Assembly (NCBI RefSeq): GCF_011742875.1
Contig: NZ_JAAQTL010000001.1
Location: forward strand, 2,976,001 to 3,040,000
Direction of reading: 5' to 3'
Origin: Luteibacter yeojuensis
Lineage (GTDB): Bacteria; Pseudomonadota; Gammaproteobacteria; Xanthomonadales; Rhodanobacteraceae
DNA length: 64,000 nt
The notes below the pieces were generated by a model, which was not told where the DNA came from, searched no databases, and saw only the letters and a program-made list of their open reading frames with translations. Each line of letters starts with the position of its first letter. The first letter of the stretch is position 1. A program made the position numbers and the translations under genes. Shown piece after piece: positions 8,980 to 17,271 of the stretch.

Positions 8980-9785
8980 GCCGGCGTATCGGTATCCAGG
9001 GCCAGCGCGATGCGTTCGCGCGAAGCCTCCGCCATGCGGCGGCGCCCTTCGAGCGACACCGGCACGGGCTCGAGGAAGTGCACCTCCACGTCGAGCGGCG
9101 GCTCGCCAAGCAGGCGCACGAAATTGCCCATGAAGCTTTCGCCTTCGCGGAAGCCGGCATCCACGACACGGCGGCCATGGCGGGCGAAACGCAGGGCCAC
9201 CGGCTGCACCGGCACCTCCGCGTCGAGGGCCGCCTGGAAGATGCGCGCATGGAATACGCGCAGCACCCCGTTGTGGCCGGTGCCGCCCTCCGGGAACACT
9301 GCCACGGAGCGGCCTTCGCGCAGGCGCTCCACCATGGCGGCCATGACCGACGACAGCGAATGGTTGTTGCCGCGGCGATGGAAGATGGTGCCGCCGCGCG
9401 AGGCCATCCAGCCGACCAGGGGCCAGTTCGCGATCTCCGCCTTGGCGACGAAGCAGGCGGCGCGTTGCGAATGGAGCAGCTCGATATCCAGCCACGAGGT
9501 GTGATTGGCCACGAAGAGCACGGGGTCCGGCAGCGGCTGGCCGAAGCGCCGGCTGCGGAAACCGAAGACCCGCAGCAGCAGGGTGGACCACATGCGGATG
9601 GTGCGGTGAGCCAGGGGCTCGCGGCCGTTCTTCATCACGCCCCCCGCCCAGCTGAGCACGAGGGCGCAGATCACGATGCCGAACAGCACGTGGAGCAGCA
9701 ACAGCGGCACCCGCCACAGATAGCGCAGCGGACGCAGGCGGTCGCGGGACGTCGGATTGGCGGTGGCGGCTTCCATCGAGCGCAC
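8976..9785 (-). CDS. 1-acyl-glycerol-3-phosphate acyltransferase (PlsC-type)
   Basis: 269 aa from GTG at 9785; an ATG three codons later (9776) is equally possible and neither has a clear ribosome site. After one or two N-terminal membrane helices come the PlsC motifs NHTSWLD (HX4D, the catalytic pair) and FPEGGTGHNG (substrate binding). It transfers an acyl chain to a lysophospholipid or a related lipid at the inner membrane. It overlaps the YheT hydrolase gene downstream. Confidence 0.92.
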   Translation of the reverse strand: MRSMEAATANPTSRDRLRPLRYLWRVPLLLLHVLFGIVICALVLSWAGGVMKNGREPLAHRTIRMWSTLLLRVFGFRSRRFGQPLPDPVLFVANHTSWLDIELLHSQRAACFVAKAEIANWPLVGWMASRGGTIFHRRGNNHSLSSVMAAMVERLREGRSVAVFPEGGTGHNGVLRVFHARIFQAALDAEVPVQPVALRFARHGRRVVDAGFREGESFMGNFVRLLGEPPLDVEVHFLEPVPVSLEGRRRMAEASRERIALALDTDTPA

Positions 9786-9881
9786 AAGATTAACGACGGG
9801 CGCTTCATGCCGCTAGGGGAACCTGCCTTTATTCTCCGAACGCAGGGTTTTTGCGCCCCCTTCAGCCTCCGGGGGAGGCGG

Positions 9882-10376
9882 CTAGGAACGGACGTTTCCC
9901 AAAGGGAGGGCGGTCGAGGCCTTGACCGTGCGCAGGACGAAACTGGTGTTCACATCGGCGACACCCGAGGCATTGAGCAGGCGATCGAGCAGGAAGCGCG
10001 AGAAGCCGTCCAGGTCCGCCACGTAGACCTGGAGCAGGTAATCCATGTCGCCGGTCAGGGCGTAGCAGGAAATCACCTCCTCCCACCCGGCCACCCGCTC
10101 CGTGAAGGCATCGATGGCTTCGGATGCGTGGCGGGACAACTGCACGCGGACGAAGGCCTGGAGGCCCAGGCCGAGCGCGCGAGGCTCGAGCCGGGCGCCA
10201 TAACCGGCGATCACCCCGTCCGCCTCCAGCTTCTGCACGCGGCGGAGGCACGCCGAGGGCGACAGGTTCACCTCCGCGGCGAGTTCGGCGTTGCTCATGC
10301 GGCCGTTGGCCTGGAGGGCGGCGAGGATGCGCAGGTCGGTGCGATCGAGATTGATTTGCACGATTATGGCGCTCAC
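9882..10376 (-). CDS. Lrp/AsnC family transcriptional regulator
   Basis: 164 aa from a GTG start. The N-terminus has the AsnC helix-turn-helix (DRTDLRILAALQANGRMSNAELAAEVNLSPSACLRRVQKLE in pieces: LRILAAL, SPSACLRR), the C-terminus the RAM/AsnC_trans ligand domain (YALTGDMDYLLQV). It stands divergently from phhA with 126 bases between, the arrangement expected of a direct regulator responding to an aromatic amino acid. The intergenic region has several palindromes. Confidence 0.93.
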   Translation of the reverse strand: MSAIIVQINLDRTDLRILAALQANGRMSNAELAAEVNLSPSACLRRVQKLEADGVIAGYGARLEPRALGLGLQAFVRVQLSRHASEAIDAFTERVAGWEEVISCYALTGDMDYLLQVYVADLDGFSRFLLDRLLNASGVADVNTSFVLRTVKASTALPLGNVRS

Positions 10377-10394
10377 TTAATGAGATTCGGCTGA

Positions 10395-10469
10395 TTATTG
10401 CTCAATAAGCCCACGTCTACGCAACATTGCAAACCTATTGCGTACATCCTTGGCTAAGCTGTTGCTTAG
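10395..10469. promoter_or_regulatory. candidate Lrp-type operators between the Lrp gene and phhA
   Basis: Three inverted repeats lie in the 126-base divergent region: a perfect 14-base palindrome TTATTGCTCAATAA (10395-10408), ACGCAA/TTGCGT arms at 10419-10424 and 10438-10443, and CTAAGC-tgtt-GCTTAG (10454-10469). AT-rich, regularly placed palindromes of this kind are typical of Lrp-family binding arrays. Binding itself is inferred. Confidence 0.5.
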
Positions 10470-10502
10470 AGACCACTCCCGCAACCCCGAAGGAGGCCCG
10501 CC

Positions 10503-11390
10503 ATGGACACCCCCCGCCGCGTCGAACACCAGCAGACCGACCGCGGATACGTGCCCGTCTATGCGACCGGCACGGTGGAGCAACCGTGGGCGAGCTATTC
10601 GAAGACCGACCATGAGGTCTGGGACACCCTGTACCGCCGCCAGCGCGAGCTGCTGCCCGCCTACGCGTGCCAGGAGTTCCTCGACGGCGTCGAGCGTTTC
10701 GGCCTGGGGGATGGCGGTATTCCGCGCTTCGCCGACCTGAACAAGGTGCTTGGCAAGGCGACGGGTTGGGAGTTGGTGGCCGTCGAGGGCCTCCTCCCCG
10801 ACGAGGTCTTCTTCGACCATCTCGCCAACCGGCGTTTCCCGGTGAGCTGGTGGATCCGCAAGCCGGATCAACTGGACTATCTCTCGGAGCCGGACCTGTT
10901 CCACGACCTGTTCGGCCATGTGCCCCTGCTGCTCAATCCCGTGTTCGCCGACTACATGCAGGCTTACGGCAAGGGCGGCATGAAGGCCCATGCGATCGGG
11001 CCGGAGGCGCTGATGAACCTCACCCGCCTCTACTGGTACACCGTGGAATTCGGCCTTATCCGGACCGACAAGGGCCTGCGCATCTATGGCGCCGGCATCG
11101 TCAGCTCCAAGGGCGAGTCGATCTACTCCATCGACTCCCCGGCCCCGAACCGCATCGGTTTCGACCTCGAGCGCGTGATGAACACGAAGTACCGGATCGA
11201 CACCTACCAGCAGACCTACTTCGTGATCGACAACTTCGAACAGCTGTTCGAGGCGACCCGCCCGGACTTCACGCCGATCTACGCGAAGCTGGCCCAGGGC
11301 ACCCCGGTCGCGGCGGCGGACGTGCTTCCGACGGACACGGTGTACCAGCGCGGCACGCGCGAAGGCTTCGCCTCGGGCGGAGACAACTGA
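10503..11390 (+). CDS. phhA: phenylalanine 4-monooxygenase
   Basis: 295 aa, strong AGGAGG ribosome site 8 bases before the ATG. Aromatic amino acid hydroxylase: iron ligands His134 and His139 in FHDLFGHVP and Glu182 in YWYTVEFGL, the non-haem Fe(II) facial triad. It turns phenylalanine into tyrosine using tetrahydropterin and O2, feeding tyrosine breakdown or pigment formation. Length matches bacterial single-domain PhhA. No pterin-recycling gene (phhB) is next to it. Probably controlled by the divergent Lrp-type regulator. Confidence 0.97.
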   Translation: MDTPRRVEHQQTDRGYVPVYATGTVEQPWASYSKTDHEVWDTLYRRQRELLPAYACQEFLDGVERFGLGDGGIPRFADLNKVLGKATGWELVAVEGLLPDEVFFDHLANRRFPVSWWIRKPDQLDYLSEPDLFHDLFGHVPLLLNPVFADYMQAYGKGGMKAHAIGPEALMNLTRLYWYTVEFGLIRTDKGLRIYGAGIVSSKGESIYSIDSPAPNRIGFDLERVMNTKYRIDTYQQTYFVIDNFEQLFEATRPDFTPIYAKLAQGTPVAAADVLPTDTVYQRGTREGFASGGDN

Positions 11391-11410
11391 AACTCAACGG
11401 AGGCCTAACG

Positions 11411-11710
11411 ATGGGCTCCCTAGGATGGGCCCACTTCCGTTCAGAACAGGGTGGGTTCATCGTGGTCGTCTTCGATATTCCGTTCGAGTCCGTCGGTCCG
11501 GGCCTCTGGCTTCTGCAGAAGAACGAATGCGAGATCGGCGAGTTCTGCTCGCGCGACGACGCGCTGGAATGTGCGCTCAACGAAGCCCGCCGGATCGAGG
11601 CCGCCAACGCGGCCTCCGACATCGTACTGAACATCCAGGGCAACGATGGCGTGTGGCGTGCGTTCGACACGTCCATCCGGCCGTATATGTCGCGGGTGCA
11701 GCACGCCTGA
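11411..11710 (+). CDS. small hypothetical protein (resembles DUF2188 layout)
   Basis: 99 aa, GGAGG site 10 bases before the ATG, 20 bases after phhA, so probably on the same transcript. No signal or membrane segment. Strand-rich first half (FIVVVFDIPFE), then an acidic helical part (DDALECALNEARRIEAAN) and a short SDIVLNIQGNDGVWRAFD end. This recalls DUF2188-type small proteins that echo a sequence 'kept as amino-acid query', but the match is by eye only. Confidence 0.75.
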   Translation: MGSLGWAHFRSEQGGFIVVVFDIPFESVGPGLWLLQKNECEIGEFCSRDDALECALNEARRIEAANAASDIVLNIQGNDGVWRAFDTSIRPYMSRVQHA

Positions 11711-11726
11711 TCCGGCCCCGTAGTGT

Positions 11727-11810
11727 GTAAGAGCCGCCATGGCGGCGAGGGGGTCTTGCCCCGCCGCTTCGTGGCTCCGTGGGCTTCTCGCCGCTATAGC
11801 GGCTCCTACG
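11727..11810. repeat. REP-like inverted repeat pair
   Basis: Two copies of the local REP-like unit face each other: TAAGAGCCGCCATGGCGGCG (from 11728) and the mirror form with CGCTATAGCG ending 11809. Each unit is itself a palindrome; together they can form a long hairpin downstream of the phhA unit. Confidence 0.8.
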
Positions 11811-11829
11811 GAGCAGGCCGGCGCCGGGC

Positions 11830-11870
11830 AAAATAAAACCCCGGCAGCCAGGGGAGGAGCTGCCGGGGTT
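11830..11870 (-). terminator. rho-independent terminator
   Basis: Perfect 12-base stem (AACCCCGGCAGC and its complement, 11837-11848 with 11859-11870), 10-base loop, then TTTTATTTT on the minus strand. It ends transcripts coming from the SGNH hydrolase and/or the candidate sRNA. The plus strand has no T tract. Confidence 0.9.
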
Positions 11871-11965
11871 CGCGTCGGGTCCAGGCTATCAGGGGAAATA
11901 GCGGGACCCGGGACAACCGACTCGAAAGATCGCGTCGCTTGCCAACAGGTCGCCTCTCGGCGATC
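11830..11965 (-). ncRNA. candidate small RNA with four hairpins and C-rich loops
   Basis: On the minus strand four hairpins follow each other: TCGCC-GAGA-GGCGA (11963-11950, GNRA-type loop), an 8-pair stem with loop TCTT and one mismatch (11937-11918), a two-part stem GGGTCC/GGACCC plus GCTAT/ATAGC with loop TTCCCCTG (11909-11877), and a perfect 12-pair terminator stem with loop TCCTCCCCTG (11870-11837) followed by a T-rich tail. The two C-rich loops share CCCCTG. C-rich loops of this kind in other bacterial sRNAs (for example sX13 of Xanthomonas) pair with G-rich ribosome sites. It may have its own promoter or come from the 3' end of the SGNH hydrolase mRNA; I see no convincing promoter. Confidence 0.6.
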
Positions 11966-12003
11966 GAATACTTAGATAAGGCCGAACCCGTGAAGTTCCC
12001 GTC

Positions 12004-12711
12004 TCACTGCATCGCAGCATTTGGTTCCCGTTTAACTTCGGCGGCCTGCGCGTGGTCGGCCAGCCACGGACGGACCTGCGCAACCCACAGCGCGTAGCCG
12101 GTCGCATTCATGTGCAGACCGTCCTCGAGGAAGAGGCTGCGCTTGGGCTGACCCTGCGCATCGAGCATCGCCGGCGCCACGTCGAGGAACGCTACGCCCT
12201 TCTGCCCCATCGACCAGTCGCGGACCAGCTTGTTCGCGCGCTCGATGTTCGGCAGCAGCGCCAGCCGGGCGATGCTCGGCTTGATCGAGATGAAGGCGAT
12301 CGGCAGGTCGGGCTGGTCCTGGCGCGCCTTGGCCACGAAGGCAGCGAAATCGTCGCGCACCTGTTCGGGCGTGTCGCCGTTCTGCAGGTCGTTGTCGCCG
12401 GCGTAGACCACGATCGCCACCGGATGGTACGGCGCCACGATGCGGTCGGCGAAAGCCGTGCTGTCGTCGAGGTCGGACCCCCCGAAGCCACGATTGATCG
12501 TGCGGTAGTTGGGGAAATCCTCCGCGAGCGTCTTCCACATGCGGATGGAGGAGCTGCCGATGAAGAGCACGGCGTTGGCCGGCGGCGGCGATGCCTTGTC
12601 CGCGGCCTCGAAGGCCTGGATGTCGTGTTCCCACTGGCTGTGGTCGGGACCCTTGGCGTGCGCGCCGAAGGAGAAGACGAACAAGGTGAGGAGGAGCGTG
12701 AGCTTTTTCAT
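12004..12711 (-). CDS. secreted SGNH/GDSL-type hydrolase
   Basis: 235 aa from ATG (MKKLTLLL...); a GTG three codons earlier has a better-placed AAGGGG site and is an alternative. Signal peptide cut near AHA-KGP. SGNH blocks: FIGSSSI (block I Ser), GFGGSD (block II Gly), GDND (block III Asn) and DGLHMN (block V Asp/His). These are esterases or acyl-hydrolases acting outside the inner membrane, often on acetylated glycans. It is separate from the toxin gene upstream by 18 bases. Confidence 0.9.
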   Translation of the reverse strand: MKKLTLLLTLFVFSFGAHAKGPDHSQWEHDIQAFEAADKASPPPANAVLFIGSSSIRMWKTLAEDFPNYRTINRGFGGSDLDDSTAFADRIVAPYHPVAIVVYAGDNDLQNGDTPEQVRDDFAAFVAKARQDQPDLPIAFISIKPSIARLALLPNIERANKLVRDWSMGQKGVAFLDVAPAMLDAQGQPKRSLFLEDGLHMNATGYALWVAQVRPWLADHAQAAEVKREPNAAMQ

Positions 12712-12729
12712 CCGGCCCACCGTAACCCC

Positions 12730-13431
12730 TTATGTCCGTTGGGGTAAACCCTGCCGTTCGACGGGAGTTACCTTCAGTACGGCTTCGATCCGGGTGCCGT
12801 TCCAGCGATAGATGAAGTGCTCCGCCTGGATGCAGGGCGCGACCAGGTCAGGGTAGAACGCCGCGACGCATTCGCCGCCGGCATGACGGGCGCTGTCGTA
12901 GACGATGCCGTTGGAGCCCTGCTCGCGCAGCGTCCGCGCCAGTCTGACGCTGGCGGCATAGGAGTCCGGATCGTGCTCGGCCCCCCAGCCACCGCGGATG
13001 TCGTGGAAGCGGCCCGCGATGGCGGTCTTGTAGCAGCGTACTTGTACGTCGGTCGGCGGTTCGCGGGTGGCGGCCAGGAAAGCCTCGCGGTGGAACACCG
13101 TTTCCTCGATGGCGGTGGACACGCTGTGGGCCGCGTAGAACACCCCCCAGTGGCCGTCGCTGAAGCGGCTGCCGTCCGGCGCGATATGGGTAAACGCGGC
13201 CATGATCGGCGAGGTGCCCGGTCCCGACACGCGCCGGTCCGGCGGGACGAGGCGGAGCGCGCCCATTTCCTCGCGCAGGCGCGGGTTCGTCATGGATTCG
13301 ATCGACATCACGGCGTCGATGTCCTTCGGATCGGCGATGCGGTCGAACAGGCCCACGGGCGGGAAGCGGCTCGACACGATCCGATAGGCGTGACTCCAGC
13401 GGATGCGGCGGAGCGGCGGCGCCGCGCTCAT
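12730..13431 (-). CDS. RES-domain toxin (NAD-degrading type II toxin)
   Basis: 233 aa. RES domain with conserved Arg (YRIVSSRF), the GVFYAAHSVSTAIEETVFHRE segment holding the Tyr and Glu typical of the active site, and a later Ser-containing NGIVYDSARHAGGECVAAF motif. Members are ADP-ribosyltransferase-like enzymes that consume NAD+ (Res/MbcT). Start overlaps the antitoxin stop (ATGA), the normal order of antitoxin first. Confidence 0.9.
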   Translation of the reverse strand: MSAAPPLRRIRWSHAYRIVSSRFPPVGLFDRIADPKDIDAVMSIESMTNPRLREEMGALRLVPPDRRVSGPGTSPIMAAFTHIAPDGSRFSDGHWGVFYAAHSVSTAIEETVFHREAFLAATREPPTDVQVRCYKTAIAGRFHDIRGGWGAEHDPDSYAASVRLARTLREQGSNGIVYDSARHAGGECVAAFYPDLVAPCIQAEHFIYRWNGTRIEAVLKVTPVERQGLPQRT

Positions 13432-13829
13432 CCGTTCCAGCCGCGCTGGGCGTCCAGGTACTGGCGGACGACGTAGAGGTCGGCGACGTTGCCGGAGAGC
13501 ATCCGGTCCAGCGCGGAGCGGCCGCCGAAGAGCGGCGCGTCATTGGGCTTGCGCACCCAGGCATCGGCCTGGGCGGCGTCGGGGAACAGGATCTGGAGGT
13601 CCTTCCAGATGCCCAGCAGGTAGCTGATCCGCTCGATCACGTCGCGCGACGGAGTGCCATCCTGCTGCTTCTTCCATTTGAAGTAGGTGGACTCCGGCGG
13701 CTCGCCGAGCAGGGTGCGCTGCTCGGCGGGCCGGAGCTTCCAGCGCTCGGCGAGGGCGAAAAAGGCCCTGAGCGCCGGGCCGCCGACGTCGGCGAGGTGG
13801 ATCGGTTCGGCATGGATGGCGGGCTGCAT
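13428..13829 (-). CDS. Xre/MbcA/ParS-family antitoxin (DUF2384)
   Basis: 133 aa from an ATG preceded by AGGTGAAG; an earlier in-frame start would read through the operator. N-terminal Xre-like helix region (LRAFFALAERWKLRPAEQRTLLG, in parts), a central YFKWKK, and the C-terminal toxin-binding part with WVRKPNDAPLFGGRSALDRM, the DUF2384 signature. It should neutralise the RES toxin and repress the shared promoter. Confidence 0.9.
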   Translation of the reverse strand: MQPAIHAEPIHLADVGGPALRAFFALAERWKLRPAEQRTLLGEPPESTYFKWKKQQDGTPSRDVIERISYLLGIWKDLQILFPDAAQADAWVRKPNDAPLFGGRSALDRMLSGNVADLYVVRQYLDAQRGWNG

Positions 13830-13856
13830 CGTCGCTTCACCTATGGAGTTGTGACG

Positions 13857-13877
13857 CAGTGTACTCCACTGGTGGAG
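13857..13877. promoter_or_regulatory. candidate antitoxin operator
   Basis: 28-48 bases upstream of the antitoxin start are two interlocked inverted repeats: CAGTG-tactc-CACTG (13857-13871) and CTCCAC-tg-GTGGAG (13864-13877). Their position over the likely promoter fits autoregulation by the Xre-type antitoxin. Confidence 0.5.
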
Positions 13878-13957
13878 AAAATGCTGTACCGCCGCTCTTG
13901 CTGTGAGAGATCCTGTGTTCCCCTGCAAGCGGCCGGGCTTTGTGCGGGAGCCGAGTT

Positions 13958-15685
13958 TTATTTCCTGGAGGCGATCCAGGCGTCGACGTGCTGCTCCAGC
14001 ACCGGCAGCGGCACCGAGCCCAGGGCCAGCACCGTGTCGTGGAAGGCGCGCAGGTCGAACTTCTCGCCCAGTTGCCGTTCCGCCCGCTCACGCAGCTCAC
14101 GGATCTTCAGGTAGCCGAGTTCGTACGACAGCGCCTGGCCCGGCCAGCTGATGTAGCGGTCGACCTCGTTGGCGATCTCGCGGTCGCTCAGCGCGGTGTT
14201 CCGCGTGAGGTAGTCGATGGCCTGCTGGCGCGTCCAGCCAAGGTGGTGGATGCCGGTATCGACCACGAGGCGGCACGCGCGCCACATCTGGTAGGTGAGG
14301 TACCCGAAGCGCTCGTAGGGCGTGTGGTAAATGCCCATCTCGTTGCCGAGGTATTCCGAATACAGCGCCCAGCCCTCGCCATAGGCGGAGATGTAGCCGT
14401 CGCGCCGGAACCCCGGCAGGCCACGCTGCTCGGCCGACAACGCCAGCTGCAATGCGTGGCCGGGCATCGATTCGTGCAAGGTGAGCGCGGGCATGTTGAA
14501 GAGCGGACGCGACGGCAGGTCGTAAGTGTTCACCAGATAGACGTCCGCACCACCGCGGCCCGAGGTGTAATACGGCGCGATATCGGCCGGCACCGGCTCG
14601 ATGGCGAAGCGCTGGCGCGGGAGGAGGCCGAAGTATTTGCCCAGCTTCGCGTCCACCTGCTTGGCCACCCATGCCGTACGCATGAGCAGTTCGTCGGGCG
14701 TCTTCGCGTAGAACTGCGGATCCTTGCGCAGGAACGCGAGGAAGGCGGGGAAATCGCCCTTGAAGCCTGTTTCCTTCATCGTCTCCAGCATCGCCTGGTG
14801 GATGCGGTCCACTTCGCGCAGGCCGATGGCGTGGATCTCGTCGGGCGACAGGTCGAGCGTGGTGTATTCGCGGATCTGCTGACGGTAGTAGGCCTTGCCG
14901 TCGGGCAATGACTCCGCCGCCAGCGTCGTGCGCGCCTTGGGCAGGTATTCGTTACGGAAGAAGGTGAGCAGGCGGCCGTAAGCGGGGATCACGCCATCGG
15001 CGATGGCCTCGCGCGCTTCCTTCCGCAGTGCGTCCGCATCGGACGCCGGCAGGTTATTCGGCATCGTCTTGAACGGCTTGTACAGCGCGCTGTCTTCCGG
15101 ATTCTTCAGCGCGGCCACCGCCGCGATCGAGACGTCGCGACCGTCGAGCACCGCGCGCGGCACGGTGAACCCGCGCGCCAGGCCCAGCCGCATGTTCGCG
15201 ATTTCCTGGTCCATGTAGGCGGGGATCTGGTGCAGGCGGTCCACGTAGTGGCGGTAATCCTCGCGCGTGCGGAGGTCGTCGCCGTGCAATACGTATCCGA
15301 TGTCGGACCAGAAGGCGGAGTCGCTATTGAACGGCATCTGCCACTGCTCGAAGCGCTGCGACGCGGCGAGGTTGCCGATCTGCGCGCGGTATACCGCGTA
15401 ATCGACGCGCGCCTTGGCGCTCAGGTGCTTCGTGTCGATGCCGTCGAGCTGCGCCAGCACGTCGTTCCAGTAGGCCAGGCGCCTGGCCTGGTTCGCCGCA
15501 TCCACCGTGTCGAGCCGGCCGTCGCCCGGCTGCGCCTCGCCCGAGGTGAGGATCCCGGCCTGGCCGTTTCGCCATGCCCATTCCTTCGTGTAGATGGCGC
15601 GGAAGGTGTCGTCGGGCGTGGTGGCGGCCTGTGCGGCGCCGGCGAAAAGGCCGGCGAAGGCGATGGCTCGGATCCAGGGGGACAT
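13958..15685 (-). CDS. secreted DUF885 peptidase-like protein
   Basis: 575 aa from the ATG with GGAG six bases before and a clear signal peptide (cut near AQA-ATT). All-helical DUF885 protein with the conserved TLHESMPGHALQ motif (His-Glu...His, probable zinc site) and SAYGEGWALYSEYLGNEMG, which supplies a further Glu as in zinc metallopeptidases. Probably a periplasmic peptidase; substrate unknown. Length is usual. The REP pair lies just upstream. Confidence 0.88.
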   Translation of the reverse strand: MSPWIRAIAFAGLFAGAAQAATTPDDTFRAIYTKEWAWRNGQAGILTSGEAQPGDGRLDTVDAANQARRLAYWNDVLAQLDGIDTKHLSAKARVDYAVYRAQIGNLAASQRFEQWQMPFNSDSAFWSDIGYVLHGDDLRTREDYRHYVDRLHQIPAYMDQEIANMRLGLARGFTVPRAVLDGRDVSIAAVAALKNPEDSALYKPFKTMPNNLPASDADALRKEAREAIADGVIPAYGRLLTFFRNEYLPKARTTLAAESLPDGKAYYRQQIREYTTLDLSPDEIHAIGLREVDRIHQAMLETMKETGFKGDFPAFLAFLRKDPQFYAKTPDELLMRTAWVAKQVDAKLGKYFGLLPRQRFAIEPVPADIAPYYTSGRGGADVYLVNTYDLPSRPLFNMPALTLHESMPGHALQLALSAEQRGLPGFRRDGYISAYGEGWALYSEYLGNEMGIYHTPYERFGYLTYQMWRACRLVVDTGIHHLGWTRQQAIDYLTRNTALSDREIANEVDRYISWPGQALSYELGYLKIRELRERAERQLGEKFDLRAFHDTVLALGSVPLPVLEQHVDAWIASRK

Positions 15686-15760
15686 GCGGGCTCCGTTGAT
15701 GGGGACGAGATTCCCGATCATCGCATCCCGTCGTGGATTCACCTACCGTGCGGGATGGCT

Positions 15761-15845
15761 TCCTGTAGGAGCCGCTATAGCGGCGAGAGCCATCTTGCGG
15801 ATGCGTCGCGAGGTTTCCTCGCCGCTATAGCGGCTCCTACAGGAA
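15761..15845. repeat. REP-like inverted repeat pair
   Basis: TCCTGTAGGAGCCGCTATAG begins one arm at 15761; its exact mirror ends at 15845. The arms match over 27 bases with a loop of about 30 bases. It lies between the WYL regulator's 3' end and the DUF885 gene's 5' end. Confidence 0.9.
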
Positions 15846-15855
15846 GCGGGACAGG

Positions 15856-16560
15856 TCATTCCAGGCCGGCGTAATGGCCGCGCATCGTCTCGAGGTACGC
15901 CTCGAGGTTGCGGCCCGGCATGTCGGGGAAGGTTTCGCCGGCGTCGCGGCAATCGGCGATGCGGTCCGGGCGGAAATTGCGGAAGGCCTGGCGGTGCCGG
16001 CACCATGTGCCGAGGGTCCAGGCGCCGCCCCAGAAGGAAAGGCACAGCGGCTCCACCTCGCGCGTGCTGCTTCGGCCCTCGGCGTCCTTGTAGTCGAGGC
16101 AGAGCACGCGACGCGCCAGCACCGCCTCGTGCAGGCGGTCCAGCATCATGGCGATGTGATTCTGGAACGGATCGCGCCAGATCGGGGCGAAGATCCGCGA
16201 CTGCGCCGCCTTCTCCCGCAGCTCGGGCGGCAGCACGGCCTCGATCTTGATCAGCGCGGCCTGTGCCTCGCGTGCCAACCGCTCGCCCGCGAAGGCCCGC
16301 ACGAAACGCGTGCCGGCCACCAGTGCTTCCAGTTCGTCGGCGGAGAACATCAGCGGCGGAATGTCCGAGCCCTTGCGCAGGAGGTATCCCACGCCGGCCT
16401 CGCCTTCGATGGGCACGCCGGAGAGCTGGAGGTCCGCCACGTCGCGGTAGACCGTGCGCAGCGAGACCTCGAGGGTGCTCGCCAGCTGGCGCGCGGGCAG
16501 CGCGGTGCGCCGCCCGCGCAGGGCGTTGATGATGAGGAAAAGTCGATCGGCGCGGCGCAT
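15856..16560 (-). CDS. YafY-type transcriptional regulator (HTH + WYL domain)
   Basis: 234 aa from ATG; a GTG ten codons earlier is possible. N-terminal DeoR-like helix-turn-helix (RRADRLFLIINALRG, TLEVSLRTVYRDV) and a C-terminal WYL domain (region around LCLDYKDAEG to WCRHRQAFRNFRPDRI). WYL proteins sense a ligand, often a nucleotide or nucleic acid. The GST gene lies 69 bases upstream in the same direction and may be its target or partner. Confidence 0.92.
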   Translation of the reverse strand: MRRADRLFLIINALRGRRTALPARQLASTLEVSLRTVYRDVADLQLSGVPIEGEAGVGYLLRKGSDIPPLMFSADELEALVAGTRFVRAFAGERLAREAQAALIKIEAVLPPELREKAAQSRIFAPIWRDPFQNHIAMMLDRLHEAVLARRVLCLDYKDAEGRSSTREVEPLCLSFWGGAWTLGTWCRHRQAFRNFRPDRIADCRDAGETFPDMPGRNLEAYLETMRGHYAGLE

Positions 16561-16629
16561 GCCCGAATCATCGCCTCCCGCGCGCGGCACGGGAAGCGAT
16601 GAAGGTCACGGGCGTGCATCGCCGGGGGC

Positions 16630-17271
16630 TCAGGCGGCGGCCAGCGTCTGCGCGCGGGCCAGCGCCTCGTCCTGGATCGCGGCACGGACGATGGCCGGGC
16701 GCACCATGAGCCGGGCGACGTAGCCCTCGAACGCATCGCGGCGGGGAACGATACCGAACTTCATCGTCCAGTCCAGCGCGTTCGCCCAGAGGATGTCGGC
16801 GGCGGTGAAGTGCTCGCCGAGGAGCCACGGACCCGGCGAGAGCTGCGCTTCGATGAGGTCCATGACCGTGTCGAAATCGCCATAGGGACACGTCGACGGA
16901 GGACCCGGCTCGTGCTTCATGAAGCGGTCCATCACGGCGGGTTCGAAGCAGGAACCGTAGAAGGCCAGCCAGCGCAGGTACGGGCCACGCAAGGGGCTGT
17001 CCAGCGCCGGCGCAAGACCGGCGGCCGGATAGAGGTCGGCCAGGTAGGTGAAGATCGCCGGGCGTTCCGTCACCAGGCCGCCCAGGTGCTCGATCGCGGG
17101 CACCTTGCCCATCGGATTGACCTTCATGTAGCCGGGCTGGCGCTGCTCGCCCCTGCTGAGGTCCATCACGTGCATGTCGTACTGCGCGCCCAGTTCTTCC
17201 AGGAGCATCAACGTGCTGCCCGAGCGGCTGTTCGGTGCGTGGTGGAACTTGATCCGGTGCGGGGTGTTCAT
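16630..17271 (-). CDS. glutathione S-transferase family protein
   Basis: 213 aa, AAGGA before ATG. Thioredoxin-like N-terminal domain (HHAPNSRSGSTLMLLEE, NPMGKVPAIEHLG with the cis-Pro, TERPAIFTYLAD where the Glu-Ser pair is Glu-Arg) and helical C-terminal domain ending with GEHFTAADILWANAL (the N-capping box). It conjugates or reduces electrophiles with glutathione. Grouped with the WYL regulator downstream. Confidence 0.9.
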   Translation of the reverse strand: MNTPHRIKFHHAPNSRSGSTLMLLEELGAQYDMHVMDLSRGEQRQPGYMKVNPMGKVPAIEHLGGLVTERPAIFTYLADLYPAAGLAPALDSPLRGPYLRWLAFYGSCFEPAVMDRFMKHEPGPPSTCPYGDFDTVMDLIEAQLSPGPWLLGEHFTAADILWANALDWTMKFGIVPRRDAFEGYVARLMVRPAIVRAAIQDEALARAQTLAAA

